NCBI GenBank assembly: GCA_946811695.1
Contig: OX328125.1
Span: 110,176,337-110,240,336, forward strand
Source of the DNA: Gonocerus acuteangulatus
Lineage: Eukaryota; Arthropoda; Insecta; Hemiptera; Coreidae
Direction of reading: 5' to 3'
DNA length: 64,000 nucleotides
The notes beneath the pieces are model-generated. The model did not search any database. It had not been told where the DNA came from and saw only the letters and a program-made list of their open reading frames with translations. The number at the start of each line of letters is the position of its first letter. Within the stretch, counting starts at the first letter, position 1. Positions 44,934-56,706 of this stretch are shown one piece after another. A program made the translations under genes and the position numbers.

Positions 44934-45847
44934 GACATTTTTCCGTCTTGGACTGAAAGCCTTCAATGTGACAGCTTTTGGCGATATCTAGCGGTAAATG
45001 TAGTAAACTCTAGTCCCTCTTGTATTCGCTAGAGATCATAAACATTTTGAGCATATTGCATGGGGATTTCCCACTGCTATCTGGTCCCTTAAATAGTTCC
45101 GGTCCCTCTGAAGGGCCTTATTTGTGTTTTTCCGGTTGATGCGTACATAGAGACATTATACCAACGCCGAGATATCAGACTTGATATTATTTTTAAAAAC
45201 AAATCAAAGCATTTAAAAAAAAAAAGTTTTAAGGCCTGCCGTCGGATGCCCAGAATGAGAACATGGTGACGGACTTTTTAAATAAATAAATAACGAAAAC
45301 GTATGAGGAAAAATGAGAAGATATGAACAGTGTAGGCTCAGCTATCTTAATGCTGTCCTGTGGAACCAGGAGAGCGAGACGGGCTCCTCTCCATGGGTAT
45401 CTAAGGTCATATGAAAGGGTTAACCTGAACAGCCAAATTGCCCTTCTTGGACAACACTAACATGGAACAGCAGGTCAGTGAATAGCTATCAGTTTAGAGG
45501 GGGCTAACCAACAGCCAATCAAAAACTTAAATTCAAATGGAAGGGGACAGCAATGAACTAGTCACATTTCGCAAGAAGAAATGTATCAAGGAAAATAGAT
45601 AAACATCTAGTGAAGGCCCATCCAGCCTTTAATGGTACCAGGAAAGGATCTGATTTATGATTTATTATGAACATTTTCTCCCGGAGACAATTGACCAGGT
45701 TTTAGCAAGCCCAGCAACGGCGTTATCCATAACTTGTGCATCAATATTCCTAAGTCATATTGATTTTCCCATAATTCCACCAATACTCCATCAATGACCT
45801 CCCGAAATCGTTCCAATCCCTCCCCCCTTTTCTAATAGTAATAATTG
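44934..45847. other. No gene recognised
   Basis: Mixed sequence with no frame over 60 codons and no repeat that I could match. Confidence 0.4.
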
Positions 45848-45901
45848 CCACGGTGGGGTATTGAACCCCCAGCAGCCCCGGTATGCTCCAGTGAGCTCCT
45901 G
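45848..45901 (-). repeat. tRNA-SINE-like fragment
   Basis: The minus strand reads AGCTCACTGGAGCATACCGG and GGGGGTTCAATACCCC, resembling box A and box B of a tRNA head. No body or tail was found. Confidence 0.4.
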
Positions 45902-46154
45902 GAATCTATGGAGAATCCAAGGCCTTCCTCTCTTCTAGCTTCTCACAACATTATCTTTTCTTCTGACACTCTCTTCTCGGCCTTTCTTCATCCTCTTCTT
46001 CCTCTCGTGGTATGCTACTTCCGCGGTTCTTCTTACATCTACAAGAAACAACCTAGGAATTCCTCCTATCATTTCATTTACTTCCTCCTGAAAGGATATT
46101 CAATTAGTCGTTCCATCCATCCGACCGACTTGTACACACACACATACACATGTA

Positions 46155-46158
<4 letters not shown>

Positions 46159-46226
<68 letters not shown>

Positions 46227-46228
46227 TA
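46159..46228. repeat. (TA)n microsatellite
   Basis: TA run bordering the left end of the 2.2-kb element. Confidence 0.97.
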
Positions 46229-46433
46229 CAGGTTGTTTCAGGGTTAAGTGACCAAACTGAAAATATGAACTAGAGACCTCAAAACAAGAAAAAAATGTCC
46301 TCTGAAGGTATGTCCGCAATCCCTTTGTTTAGGAGATACTCGCACCTTAAGATTTTCATTATTATGAATTATTTACGTTATATGAAAACTTTGTAAGAAA
46401 ATTCGAAGAGTACTCATCATTATTCCTTTGATT

Positions 46434-47357
46434 GGGTCTTTTTGCGAAGACCACATCCAGTTACTTTTGAAGTAGCAGTAGTGATTTATAACAGTTACTC
46501 GTACTCGCTTATAAGCTTACTGATTAGCTTACAGGTTCTTTTCCGGTTATCTATTACTACATGACTCGTTATCTACGGTTATAATTCATATTAGACAATG
46601 CCAAGAAATATTGGGTCTTTTTGCGAAGACCACATCCAGTTACTTTTGAAGTAGCAGTAGTGATTTATAACAGTTACTCGTACTCGCTCATAAGCTTACT
46701 AATTAGCTTACAGGTTCTTTTCCGGTTATCTATTACTACATGACTCGTTATCTACGATTATAATTCATATTAGATAAATGCAAGCAATATTTATTAATAA
46801 AAAGGTTAATATGATCAAAATCAATTCTCTCAACGACGAAAAAAGTTATTAAGTATTAGATATTTGTAAACACACATATTTGATTCCTTTTCTCTCCCTC
46901 TTTTCTTGGACATTTTACATTTATTTAGCATTACGGGCATAAGTGCGTTTCCGCTCGCTACGCTCGCTCAAGAAGATATCAAAACTCTAGTCAATCCAAC
47001 TCGTTAAAATTAATAGAATTCTATTCATTTTAGCGACTCTAGTCTATCCAACTCGCTAAAATTAATACAATTCCATTAATTTTACCGGGTAAGAAACCAA
47101 TCACGTTTTCTTTGTCAGGTACATCGCGAACTAATTGCAAAAGACCCATTTTTTCTCACTAGCATAAATAGAGCTTTTTCATAAACAAAAGCTAATTCAC
47201 TGTTGAAGGTTACTTTACTCCCAGCAAGAACCAATACAATTGCTCATCGGAATCCTCCAATAGGAAGGCAAAGGAGTTATGAGCATGCGCTGAATCAATG
47301 TTAAAATCACTACTGCTACTTCAAAGGTAACTGGATGGGGTCTTCGCAAAAAGACCT
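46434..47357. mobile_element. Snapback MITE, GGGTC family, with duplicated 5' end
   Basis: CTTTGATT lies on both sides (46426-46433 and 47358-47365). The right arm of the host element (about 48225-48250) has the same sequence with a single CTTTGATT, that is, an unoccupied site. The first 179 bp, including the terminal repeat, occur twice in tandem (46434-46612 and from 46613). The last base of the terminal GACCC is T. Confidence 0.9.
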
Positions 47358-47377
47358 CTTTGATTTAAACTAATTGT

Positions 47378-47485
47378 GAATACGCCGATATGGTGTGTGT
47401 GTACGTTTTTTTGCGATGGTAATGTTAATACTGCCCGTCATGAATATGCCAGGCGATTTCCAAAAAGACGATTACCAAATAATCT
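47378..47485 (+). pseudogene. DUF4817-like transposase N-terminus, left arm
   Basis: EYADMVCVY is followed, after a 1-base frame slip at a T run, by CDGNVNTARHEYARRFPKRR and LPNN. The EY...VY...G...A...Y..RFP.RR.P pattern is that of the DUF4817 helix-turn-helix found in insect transposase-like proteins. Confidence 0.65.
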
Positions 47486-47648
47486 ATCTTTAGGATTGCA
47501 CGGGGGTTTTCTTGCGACCAGAGGTGATTATTTTTCTGATTGCTTCCTGAGTTTTCTAGATTAGACTGAACTTGATCTTGTTCAATCAAAATGTCTTCTA
47601 TGCCGAAAATCTTGCCGTATAGAATTTTGTACCCGTTGATGATAATAT

Positions 47649-47976
47649 GAGTGAAGTACGACTGTAATATGAGTGAAGTACGACTGTAAAATGAGTGAAG
47701 TACGACTGTAATATGAGTGAAGTACGACTGTAATATGAGTGAAGTACGACTGTAATATGAGTGAAGTACGACTGTAATATGTGTGAAGTACGACTGTAAT
47801 ATGAGTGAAGTACGACTGTAATATGAGTGAAGTACGACTGTAATATGAGTGAAGTACGACTGTAATATGAGTGAAGTACGACTGTAATATGAGTGAAGTA
47901 CGACTGTAATATGAGTGAAGTACGACTGTAATATGAGTGAAGTACGACTGTAATATGAGTGAAGTACTTCTGTAAT
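47649..47976. repeat. 22-bp minisatellite, about 15 copies
   Basis: Units are of the form GAGTGAAGTACGACTGTAAT plus AT. It sits at the junction of the two inverted arms. Confidence 0.97.
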
Positions 47977-47984
47977 GAAAGTTC

Positions 47985-48225
47985 TCCATACTCTAGATGG
48001 CGTAATATTTAATTCTGCTGCAGCACTTCGAACAACTGTCAAATGGATTATCATCAGAATTTTGTAATATCATCGCACTCCTTTCTTAACGTCTTAAAGG
48101 GGGGAAATACCACCAGCACATGTATTATAGCAAATGTACCAGTTTCTTTAAGATGTTGATCCGTGGAGCTGAAGACGTTTTTTGGTAATCTTCTGATCGG
48201 AATTCGCCTGGCATATTCACCATTA
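47985..48225 (-). pseudogene. DUF4817-like transposase N-terminus, right arm
   Basis: On the minus strand: GEYARRIPIRRLPKNVF and DQHLKETGTFAI, the second half of the DUF4817 pattern, then after frame damage LTVVRSAAAELNITPSRVWR, a further helix-turn-helix-like segment. The first half of the domain, present in the left arm, is deleted here. Confidence 0.65.
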
Positions 48226-48435
48226 GTCATAATCAAAGGAGTAATGATGAGTACTCGTCGAAAGCCACTTACAAACATTTCATATAACATAAATAATTCA
48301 AAACAAGGAAAATCTTTAGGTGTAAATATCTCCTTAAAAAAAAAGTTTGCGGACATACCTTCAGAGGACATTTTTTTCTTTTTTAGGTCCTTAGTTCATA
48401 TTTTCAGTTTGGCCACTTAACCCTGAAACACTCTG

Positions 48436-48439
<4 letters not shown>

Positions 48440-48503
<64 letters not shown>
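48440..48503. repeat. (TA)n microsatellite
   Basis: TA run bordering the right end of the 2.2-kb element. Confidence 0.97.
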
Positions 48504-48505
<2 letters not shown>

Positions 48506-48929
48506 TAATCTCAATAAATTGTCCATATGAACAAATACTTGAGATAAAAGTTCTTTTGCTGATTTTTGGTCAATAAAAGTGTAAATCATTCAGTTTTGAG
48601 GAGTAAAAAAAATTGAATGGGAGAAAAAAATGTAGGAAACCCAGATAAAAACAAAATCTGCCATGCAAAAGTTACATACCTAAACACATAAACGATAATA
48701 ATTAATTAATAATGATAATTGAAAATAAATGAATACTAACAATAAAAAAAAAAAGAAACGCAAAGCAAAAGGATATATATATATATATGCTGAATGTTGA
48801 ATATCGGCATCTTTCTCCAGCATTTCTCGTTGTTTATTGTACGCATTTTTTTATATGTAAAAATCCCCACCGCACACTACATTTCAAACTCTTTCGCTGG
48901 CATTCTATAATTTATTTTGATTGTGTAAA
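48504..48929. other. No gene seen
   Basis: AT-rich sequence between two dinucleotide tracts. Confidence 0.4.

Positions 48930-49014
<85 letters not shown>
48930..49014. repeat. (TA)n-(TG)n compound microsatellite
   Basis: About 60 bp of interrupted TA followed by about 20 bp of TG. Confidence 0.95.
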
Positions 49015-49501
49015 AAGTTCTGACACGTTGAGTTGTTTAGAAGTGTATCATGAAAATAGATATTTGGATCATCTTTCCAACCAATCCATACCCAGCTGTG
49101 ACATAAGACATGACAGATACAGACCACGTGTGCTATCCCCTACACTACTCCTTGTTATGAGACATACCTACACCTAGCTACGTGGGAAAGTACACCCAGA
49201 TCTCACGTAGCTACAGATGAGGCGTGCATGTCCCCAATGTCCTCGACTCCTTTTTACCCCAAAGAATTCTGTTCCTTTTCCTGGATTCTCTGACACTTGG
49301 AAATGTTACGAGATCCAATCTGGAAAACGTGACTCAGTTCCTAAAGACCACCCATATTTTTTTAGTTATAACTTTTGTTTCGTAAATATCGTCGCAATAG
49401 GTCTCACTGACATTTAAGATATTGTAGAACATTAAAAATTACATTTCATACAACTACATAATCTTAGCGTATTTGCATATCTATTTATCCCTACTGTACA
49501 C
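49015..49501. other. No gene recognised
   Basis: Overlapping short frames only (for example 49217-49417); no domain or repeat recognised. Confidence 0.35.
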
Positions 49502-49770
49502 GAATCAGTCCCTTAACAGGCCGTAAGTCTGTAGAGGTATCTTATTCTTGAGGCCATAAGGCACCCTGACTATAGGGGTCAGTACTATGCTCCGGCCGCC
49601 AGATTTTCCCTTTGGAGGTACCTATTAATTAAAGGTTGGGCTGGGCCTAGGGTCGGTCTGAAGCGCCGAATCCGACCCCCGGACGAGGACACTGGAAGAA
49701 AAAATTATTTAGTGCGCGCCTGGCTTTTGAACTCAGGCCCATCAGTTCATTTGTCGATAGCTTTAACACT
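49502..49770 (-). mobile_element. tRNA-derived SINE, family C, copy 2
   Basis: Aligns with 22231-22508: AATCAGTCCCTTAACAGGCC, GTACTATGCTCCGGCC, GGCCTAGGGTCGGTCTGA and, on the minus strand, box B-like GAGTTCAAAAGCC. It is diverged from the first copy in the end of the body. Confidence 0.75.
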
Positions 49771-49861
49771 AACTCGTTCCCAAGGTCCTCGAATGGAAAC
49801 TCAAAATTGAATGGAATATAAATTATTTCCAGACGCTCGACAAGTAATAATATATAATGAC

Positions 49862-51255
49862 TAGAGCCCGGAAGTTAGGCAAAATTCCTTTTTTATCTGA
49901 ATGGATATATTGAAGAATCAGATAGAAATAAATATGGGTACTTACGTATTAGCGTCAAAGCAGGTTAAAGAGCCGGGTCTCAGAGAACTGGATCTACACC
50001 GTGTCAGAGATCTGGATCAAGGAGTCAAATCAGATTTCGTCAATATGGAGACGGGATTATCAACGATTTAGGTTAACTAGAGTTTTGATATAACCTTCAG
50101 CTAGCGAAAACGCGTAGCACTTATATTAATAGCATAATTGCTATGCGTTTCCGCTCGCTACGCTCGCTCAAGATTATATCTAAACTCTAGTCAATCCAAC
50201 TCGTTGATAATATAGATCAAGGATGGTTTTTCGCTGGATAATGGGCTGATAAACAATTTGGCATCGCTTCGAAAAAGTAGCTTTCATCCTAGCTATTCTG
50301 ATGTCGCTATCTCGCACAGAAACTGAAATCGCGTAACAAAAAAAAACAACAACAATTGCGAGGGTAAATAAAGCACAAATGAATTGCGTTAAAAAGACAA
50401 AGGGAACAAGATGGCTACTATAAACACAATAGATGATATCTCTGATAGTGATTGACCAATAGAAATGCGTTATCCATGATCCAGATCTCTGAACGAGACT
50501 CGCCTCTTTAACCTGCTTTCACGCTAATACGTAAGTACCTAAATATGTTTTCGTGCATTTAGGAAGTGTAGAGACAATTTTTATTTTGCCTATTTTGGCT
50601 TCCGTTGCCTTTTTTTTTGTCTTTTTTGCTCGTTATGCCATTTTTTGTGCTACTTAAACATTTTAAAAAGCACAGTTCATCGAAGACAAAAAAGGTTGCA
50701 CAAATTAAATTACATATTGCCGTCACAAATATCTATTCGAAAGCTTATTTTTCCAACCAATGGATGGAATTGAAGATTTAAAAATAACAGAAACTTCCTT
50801 AGTAGAAGGAATGCTCGAGCATAATGAATAGCAGGAAAGAGGGAGGATGAAGGAAGTACGTCACTTCTCCTTCCACACCCCTTTCGCTGTGGCAATCCAT
50901 AAATTACCTGGTATTCCGGATTTCGAAATTATAAGATAATGCAGAGGAAGTTTTTCCATGATGTAAAACATTTTTTTTCTGAGTAGGTCTATGACATTTG
51001 ATACTTAGCAAAAGCATCTTGTTGTTGCTTGTAAGAAGGGAAAGTAAGAGTAAGTACACTAATTCTGTGATAAATTGGTAATAAAGAAATGAATGAGTAT
51101 TTAAAATACATATTTTCATTAATAATGAGTAAGATTCACTCTTTGCCTTCACTTCTAATAAATGCCTATTTTAATTACAGTACTGCCTATTTTCAGTATT
51201 TCAAGTGCCTTTTTGCCTGCCTATTTTAAGCAAAATGCCTAACTTCCGGGCTCTA
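49862..51255. mobile_element. hAT-type element with TAGAGCCCGG termini
   Basis: TAGAGCCCGGAAGTTAGGC and the exact inverse close a 1394-bp unit. ATAATGAC (49854-49861) and ATAATTAC (51256-51263) match at 7 of 8. TAGAG ends with an 8-bp duplication are typical of hAT. TGCCTATTTT-type words recur subterminally. No transposase was recognised. Confidence 0.85.
49937..50539. mobile_element. Snapback MITE, GGTACTTACG family, nested in the hAT element
   Basis: GGTACTTACGTATTAGCG and its inverse are flanked by a perfect 8-bp duplication TAAATATG (49929-49936 and 50540-50547). The interior again has TGCTATGCGTTTCCGCTCGC and the ACTCTAGTCAATCCAACTCG arm shared with the GGGTC and GGTAAAAA families. Confidence 0.88.
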
Positions 51256-51263
51256 ATAATTAC

Positions 51264-51644
51264 AATAACATCTATATATTTGCCGAGGCAAAATAGTGCC
51301 AAGCAACATTTTTAACTAAGCTTAACTGTAGCTGCTATATGTCGGATATTATGTTGGAATATCAGTCTATGATGCAAATGCTACTAAAATAAGACTACAA
51401 GCTCTGTTGTATCTTCATTTATTATATATAGAGAAAAAAATTGTATTTATGAATGTCTCACATCCTTAATATAAGTAAAAGTTATAAAAAATAATTATCA
51501 ATTAATAACAAATAACATTCTTCTAATCCAAAACTAACAGACTTATAAGCTAATTTTTTTTAATTTATTCTTTTTATTTACTAATACATTATCTATAAAC
51601 ATAGAGGCATATAAAATAAATTTGTCCTTCTCCTCAATTTATAT
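51264..51644. other. No gene seen
   Basis: AT-rich sequence leading into the 65-bp array. Confidence 0.4.
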
Positions 51645-52632
51645 ATTTAGTTTTATTATTATTAATTGATGAATAGCACATAATTCCTGGAATATGCTAA
51701 TATTTATGTATTTAGTTTTATTATTATTAATTGGTGAATAGCACATAATTCCTGGAATATGCTAATATTTATTTATTTAGTTTTATTATTATTAATTGGT
51801 GAATAGCACATAATTCCTGGAATATGCTAATATTTATATATTTAGTTTTATTATTATTAATTGGTGAATAGCACATAATTCCTGGAATATGCTAATATTT
51901 ATGTATTTAGTTTTATTATTATTAATTGGTGAATAGCACATAATTTCTGGAATATGCTAATATTTATTTATTTAGTTTTATTATTATTAATTGGTGAATA
52001 GCACATAATTCCTGGAATATGCTAATATTTATGTATTTAGTTTTATTATTATTAATTGATGAATAGCACATAATTCCTGGAATATGCTAATATTTATGTA
52101 TTTAGTTTTATTATTATTAATTAGTGAATAGCACATAATTCCTGGAATATGCTAATATTTATTTATTTAGTTTTATTATTATTAATTGATGAATAGCACA
52201 TAATTCCTGGAATATGCTAATATTTATGTATTTAGTTTTATTGTTATTAATTGGTGAATAGCACATAATTCCTGGAATATGCTAATATTTATATATTTAG
52301 TTTTATTATTATTAATTGGTGAATAGCACATAATTCCTGGAATATGCTAATATTTATGTATTTAGTTTTATTATTATTAATTGGTGAATAGCAAATAATT
52401 CCTGGAATATGCTAATATTTATGTATTTAGTTTTATTATTATTAATTGGTGAATAGCACATAATTCCTGGAATATGCTAATATTTATGTATTTAGTTTTA
52501 TTATTATTAATTGGTGAATAGCAAATAATTCCTGGAATATGCTAATATTTATTTATTTAGTTTTATTATTATTAATTGGTGAATAGCACATAATTCCTGG
52601 AATATGCTAATATTTATGTATTTAGTTTTATT
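51645..52632. repeat. 65-bp minisatellite, about 15 copies
   Basis: Units contain GGTGAATAGCACATAATTCC and TGGAATATGCTAATATTTAT. Positions that vary between units include GATGAA/GGTGAA and TATGTA/TATTTA/TATATA. Confidence 0.97.
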
Positions 52633-53066
52633 CATTTATTAAGTACCCTTAATTTCTACATTAGCTATTACCATCAATATCTCATTTATTTATAATGAAA
52701 GTTCTTATTTTTAATGAATTTGTAATGTAATAATAGGTATTGTTGATTTTTTCTATTGTATCTATTGCGAGTATTGCCTTGATTGCCTCCTCATCCTGCA
52801 TCGAGAGGTCTAAGTACTTGTTGATAAAACCGTTATTTATTATATATATTTATATTCTATATATTTATATTCCAATATATATAAAACGTATGATTACTTG
52901 CCTTGAAGAATAAATCATTTTCTAAAATTTTCATGAAAACAATACCTGAAAAAGAAAGAAAATTCTATTAATGAAGTGTTTATTAAAATGAAGTATAAAA
53001 TAAAATATTTTCATTAAATAGCCAAATTCTGGCTATTTTTTATAGGTGCTGGGTCAATGTACGTAT

Positions 53067-53069
<3 letters not shown>
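52633..53069. other. No gene seen
   Basis: AT-rich sequence without recognised repeats. Confidence 0.4.

Positions 53070-53117
<48 letters not shown>
53070..53117. repeat. (TA)n microsatellite
   Basis: TA run directly before a family D repeat. Confidence 0.97.
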
Positions 53118-53120
<3 letters not shown>

Positions 53121-53262
53121 TTGAACCACCGTTATTTGTGTGATCTATGGGTTTCGAAACGTGAAATTTTCCAGTCGGCACTTGCGGATTGCGTCATGAG
53201 TCAACCTCATAAGCGGGTTTCTTCCTTATGGATGAAGACAGGAACCGCGCTAAAAGCGGAGC
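53117..53262 (+). repeat. Dispersed repeat family D, copy next to a TA tract
   Basis: AATTTGAACCACCGTTATT, CAGTCGGCACTTGCGG and AGGAACCGCGCTAAAA follow in the same order as at 18256-18390. Confidence 0.7.
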
Positions 53263-54344
53263 CAAGCCCGAGCAAGCAATGTCGACAAAGATTGATACAG
53301 ACTTCCTCGTCCCCTGATGACGACATCCCAAGATGGCGAAACTCTCGGACCGTGTCTCCGCCAGCATTACCAACAAACCATGACTGCGGTTTGTCATTTC
53401 CAACACAGCCCCTAGCAATCTCTTCCCACGCCTTGTAGATGTGGGTCCTAGTCTTTGGTAACAAAATGTCTTATATCTTCAAATGTCGAGTATACATCCG
53501 GTCGAAATAACCCACTCACATAACCCTCAAAGGTACTGACCGTTATGATGTCATATTTTCTGTGACTCAACTGAAAATGTGTCACTCTTGCCTATGTAGA
53601 GGGCTTAGGATTAAGACAGGAAGGGTGACACGAGTGTCCTCTGGGATACAAGCTCTGATTTACCATGTCCTTAACAGTCATAACTATGAGGGTGTGAGTA
53701 TAACCAATTTTTGAATTGTGTCACTTTAGAAATACTAGCGCAATATGTATGTATACCACTGCTTATTTAACATTAGAATCCCGTAATAAAACTCTATAAA
53801 TACTAGCTAAATATCTCAGTAAAATCTATAGGTTACCAGTAGCTGGAGTTTAACCAGTATAGGTTAAAATTCGTTGTCAATAATAAGTGTACGTCAAAAT
53901 ATAAAAAAAAAATATGTTTCCAAGATGTCATTTGGAAACACCCATTATATTTGCGAGCATTACCAAGAAGTGTTCTGACTGGGGATGCTGATAGCCGAGG
54001 AGGCTGTGCAAGGGTTCGGTATATTATTACCTAGGATGGACCATCACCAGGTATAATGTAAACTCTATGAGGGACAAAATCACAGTTTATTTCTAGTAAT
54101 TCAAGGTCTGCCATCATAGTTGAAATGAACCGCAAATAAAAATAATATTATGAAATAGATACAGTACGGTGACAGCTGACCTGTTATCGTTCTAGGAAAG
54201 CATGCTGCCTAGGCGTGCATGTTCTCTTTAAAACCAACTAAAAATTCAAACCCGTCTAAAAATACTAAAAAATGTTAATATCATAAGAACCATTTTTAGC
54301 GGGTGTTTACATCCTAATGGGAGTTTCCATGCAAAAAGTCAAAT
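53263..54344. other. No gene recognised
   Basis: Frames of 74-85 codons on the minus strand (53194-53464) overlap a plus-strand frame and show no domain. No other structure seen. Confidence 0.35.
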
Positions 54345-54930
54345 TTTCCTAACAGCAAGGTAGAAGCCAGTGACGTACTAACTTCCCAACAGCGAGGTAG
54401 AAGCATATAAGTTAGCTAGTGACGTTCTAAATTCCCAACAGCGAGGTAGAAGCAGAGAAGTTAGCTAGTGACGTTCTAAATTCCCAACAGCGAGGTAGAA
54501 GCATTAAGTTAGCTAGTGCCGTATTAACTTCCCAACAGAGAGGTAGAATCATAGAAGTTAGCTAGTGACGTTCTAAATTCCCAACAGCGAGGTAGAAGCA
54601 TACAAGTTAGCTAGTGACGTACTAACTTCCAGACAGCGAGGTAGATACATGGAAGTTAGCTAGTGACGTATTAAGTTCCCAGCTGCGAGGTAGAAGCATA
54701 TAAGTTAGCTAGTGACGTATTAAGTTTCAAGTAGCCAGGTAGAAGCATACAAGTTAGCTAGTGACGTATTAAGTTTCCAGCAGCCAGGTAGAAGCATAGA
54801 ACTTAGCTAGTGACGTATTAATTTTCCAGCAGCGAGGTAGAAGCACATAAGTTAGCTAGTGACGTATTAATTTTCCAGCAGCGAGGTAGAAGCATCGAAC
54901 TTAGCTAGTGACGTAGTAACTTCCAACATC
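54345..54930. repeat. 49-bp degenerate tandem repeat, about 12 copies
   Basis: Units have the form CCCAACAGCGAGGTAGAAGC and AAGTTAGCTAGTGACGT. Units differ by substitutions and short indels. Confidence 0.92.
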
Positions 54931-55489
54931 GAGGTATATAAAAGTGTCCTTGTGGAATTGGTAATAGGCTGAACGACTAGCAACCTCCATGACTTTTTCT
55001 CTTCCATTGTTCTCTTTAAGGTCAAGAGGAGAGGGTGGGGGGTCAAATCTACTTTCTTACTTACGCTGCTAATTATTTGAAGATTTATTAGGAATTTCAA
55101 TTGAGTTAAATATCCATTATTTACAATCATTAATAACGTAGATATGGCTGGGGGTTTCCATTTAAGATAATTCAAACAGGGTTTGCAATCGGACAGCGAA
55201 TCTGCGATAAAACGTGGACTAAACGCATTGTTTGGCGTTTTAATCGTCCATGGTGCACCTTTTAATGTTAATTGACGATCCCAGTGAGGAATATGTTAAC
55301 CATATTAAAAGGTGCATAAACTGCACTTAAACATCATCAACCCTTCCAAACAAAAAAAACAAAAAAAAAAAAAATCTTCAATTTCAAACGAATAGTAAGG
55401 ATCTAAACCTGATTATTTTAATCAAAATTTGAAAATTGTCCTGAAAACGCTTTTTGGTTTACTGTTTGCTTACCGTATAACATAGTAGG
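54931..55489. other. No gene recognised
   Basis: A 102-codon minus-strand frame (54867-55175) starts inside this interval and reads into the tandem repeat; no family signature. A short inverted pair, GGTGCACCTTTTAATGTTAA and TTAACCATATTAAAAGGTGC, lies at 55253-55314. Confidence 0.4.
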
Positions 55490-56110
55490 ACATTATTCAA
55501 TAAATGTTTTATTAATTAATCATTCAAATAAATTTTTATTGAATAAGAATTTATTCATAGATTAATTTATTCATCCACTTATTCATTTTTTATTCAATGA
55601 ATAAAAGTGATGGCTCATTATTCAATAAATTTTTATGGAATAAGAATTGATTCATTGATTCAGTTATTTATCCACTTATTCATTTTTTATTCAATGAATA
55701 AAAGTGATGGCTCATTATTCAATAAATTTTTATGGAATAAGAATTTATTCATTGAATGATAGTTTTATTTAATGAATAATTAATTATTTTTCATTATTTT
55801 AATACATTTAAAATAATGTGGTTCATGGAACAATAAACTCATTATTATTTCAAAAGTCAGTAAACAATAACACTTAAATAAATAATTGTCATTAAAGGTA
55901 TTTTTATTATCTAAGATTGTTAAAACGCTTGTATTTAGAAATTTCTGTCAAATAAACCAATTTCATTAAAAAAAATTTCATCCAATAAACCATTTTTATT
56001 CCATAAAAATTTTGATTCAATGAATCATTGTTATTCAATAATGAATAAAAATAAAAAGTTGCGTTATTCATTGAATCGCTGAATAATGAATGAAAAAGTG
56101 TTCATTATTG
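55490..56110. repeat. AT-rich region dominated by TTATTCA/TGAATAA words
   Basis: A block of about 95-120 bp (ATTATTCAATAAATTTTTAT ... ATTCAATGAATAAAAGTGAT) repeats about 2.7 times up to 55770. Inverse TGAATAA words continue to 56110, so the region can pair with itself extensively. Confidence 0.65.
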
Positions 56111-56273
56111 AAAATGAAATACCAAATTTATTCATTATTCTGAATGATTTTTGCCCAATACTGCTGTATAATAAATTTTATTGCGTATTTTGTCTCTAAT
56201 ATTTTTGAAATATTCCTGAAGAATTTCAAGACAGTTCATAATCCAGAAGAGGGTTTGAGTAAAAGGCTTGTTC

Positions 56274-56305
56274 CTGAGGAGTGACGAATTGGTTCGAAAC
56301 GCTCT
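56274..56305 (+). ncRNA. Hammerhead-like core
   Basis: CTGAGGA and GAAACGCTC are present; GTTCC before and GGAAC after form a 5-bp stem I. The spacer forms only a weak stem II. Confidence 0.45.
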
Positions 56306-56706
56306 TGGAACTTTGAGGAAAATCTGTCTGGGTTTGAGAATAAGATGGATTCGTAACTCCATTACTAAAATGGCGTGTTTCTCAATAAAAGCTTATAACA
56401 AACTTCGCACCATGTAATATTTCAATCCTTTGTTGATTTATCGGCCGATCATTAGATAAGCTACTGTTGTATAAAAAGGTTGATTTCCTCCTCTAGATTA
56501 GAGCTAGGAAACGGTATCTAGCCTTTGCTAGAGTTAATAGCGGTGTTAGTTACGGTCCGAAATGCACAGATCACCGTTAACCACCACCAACTAGAGTTCA
56601 CTCCTCTGTAACCACTCTCCATTATCTTAGATTATTACAACCACCGTCGTCTGTAGGTCTGTTTCTCAGGTTTCGAATTTTGAAGGACATACCCGTCTTT
56701 CCTGGG
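56306..56706. other. No gene recognised
   Basis: Mixed sequence between the hammerhead-like motif and the dispersed repeat; nothing assigned. Confidence 0.4.

Larger units (their letters stand above)
46229..48435. mobile_element. 2.2-kb inverted-arm DNA element with DUF4817-type coding remnants in both arms
   Basis: Ends CAGGTTGTTTCAGGGTTAAG and its inverse (CAGAGTGTTTCAGGGTTAAG) are flanked by TA. Inverted similarity continues for about 240 bp and into coding sequence in both arms, so both arms derive from the same end of a transposon. The left arm holds the snapback MITE at 46434-47357, and a 22-bp minisatellite fills the centre. TA duplication fits a Tc1/mariner-related group. Confidence 0.8.
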
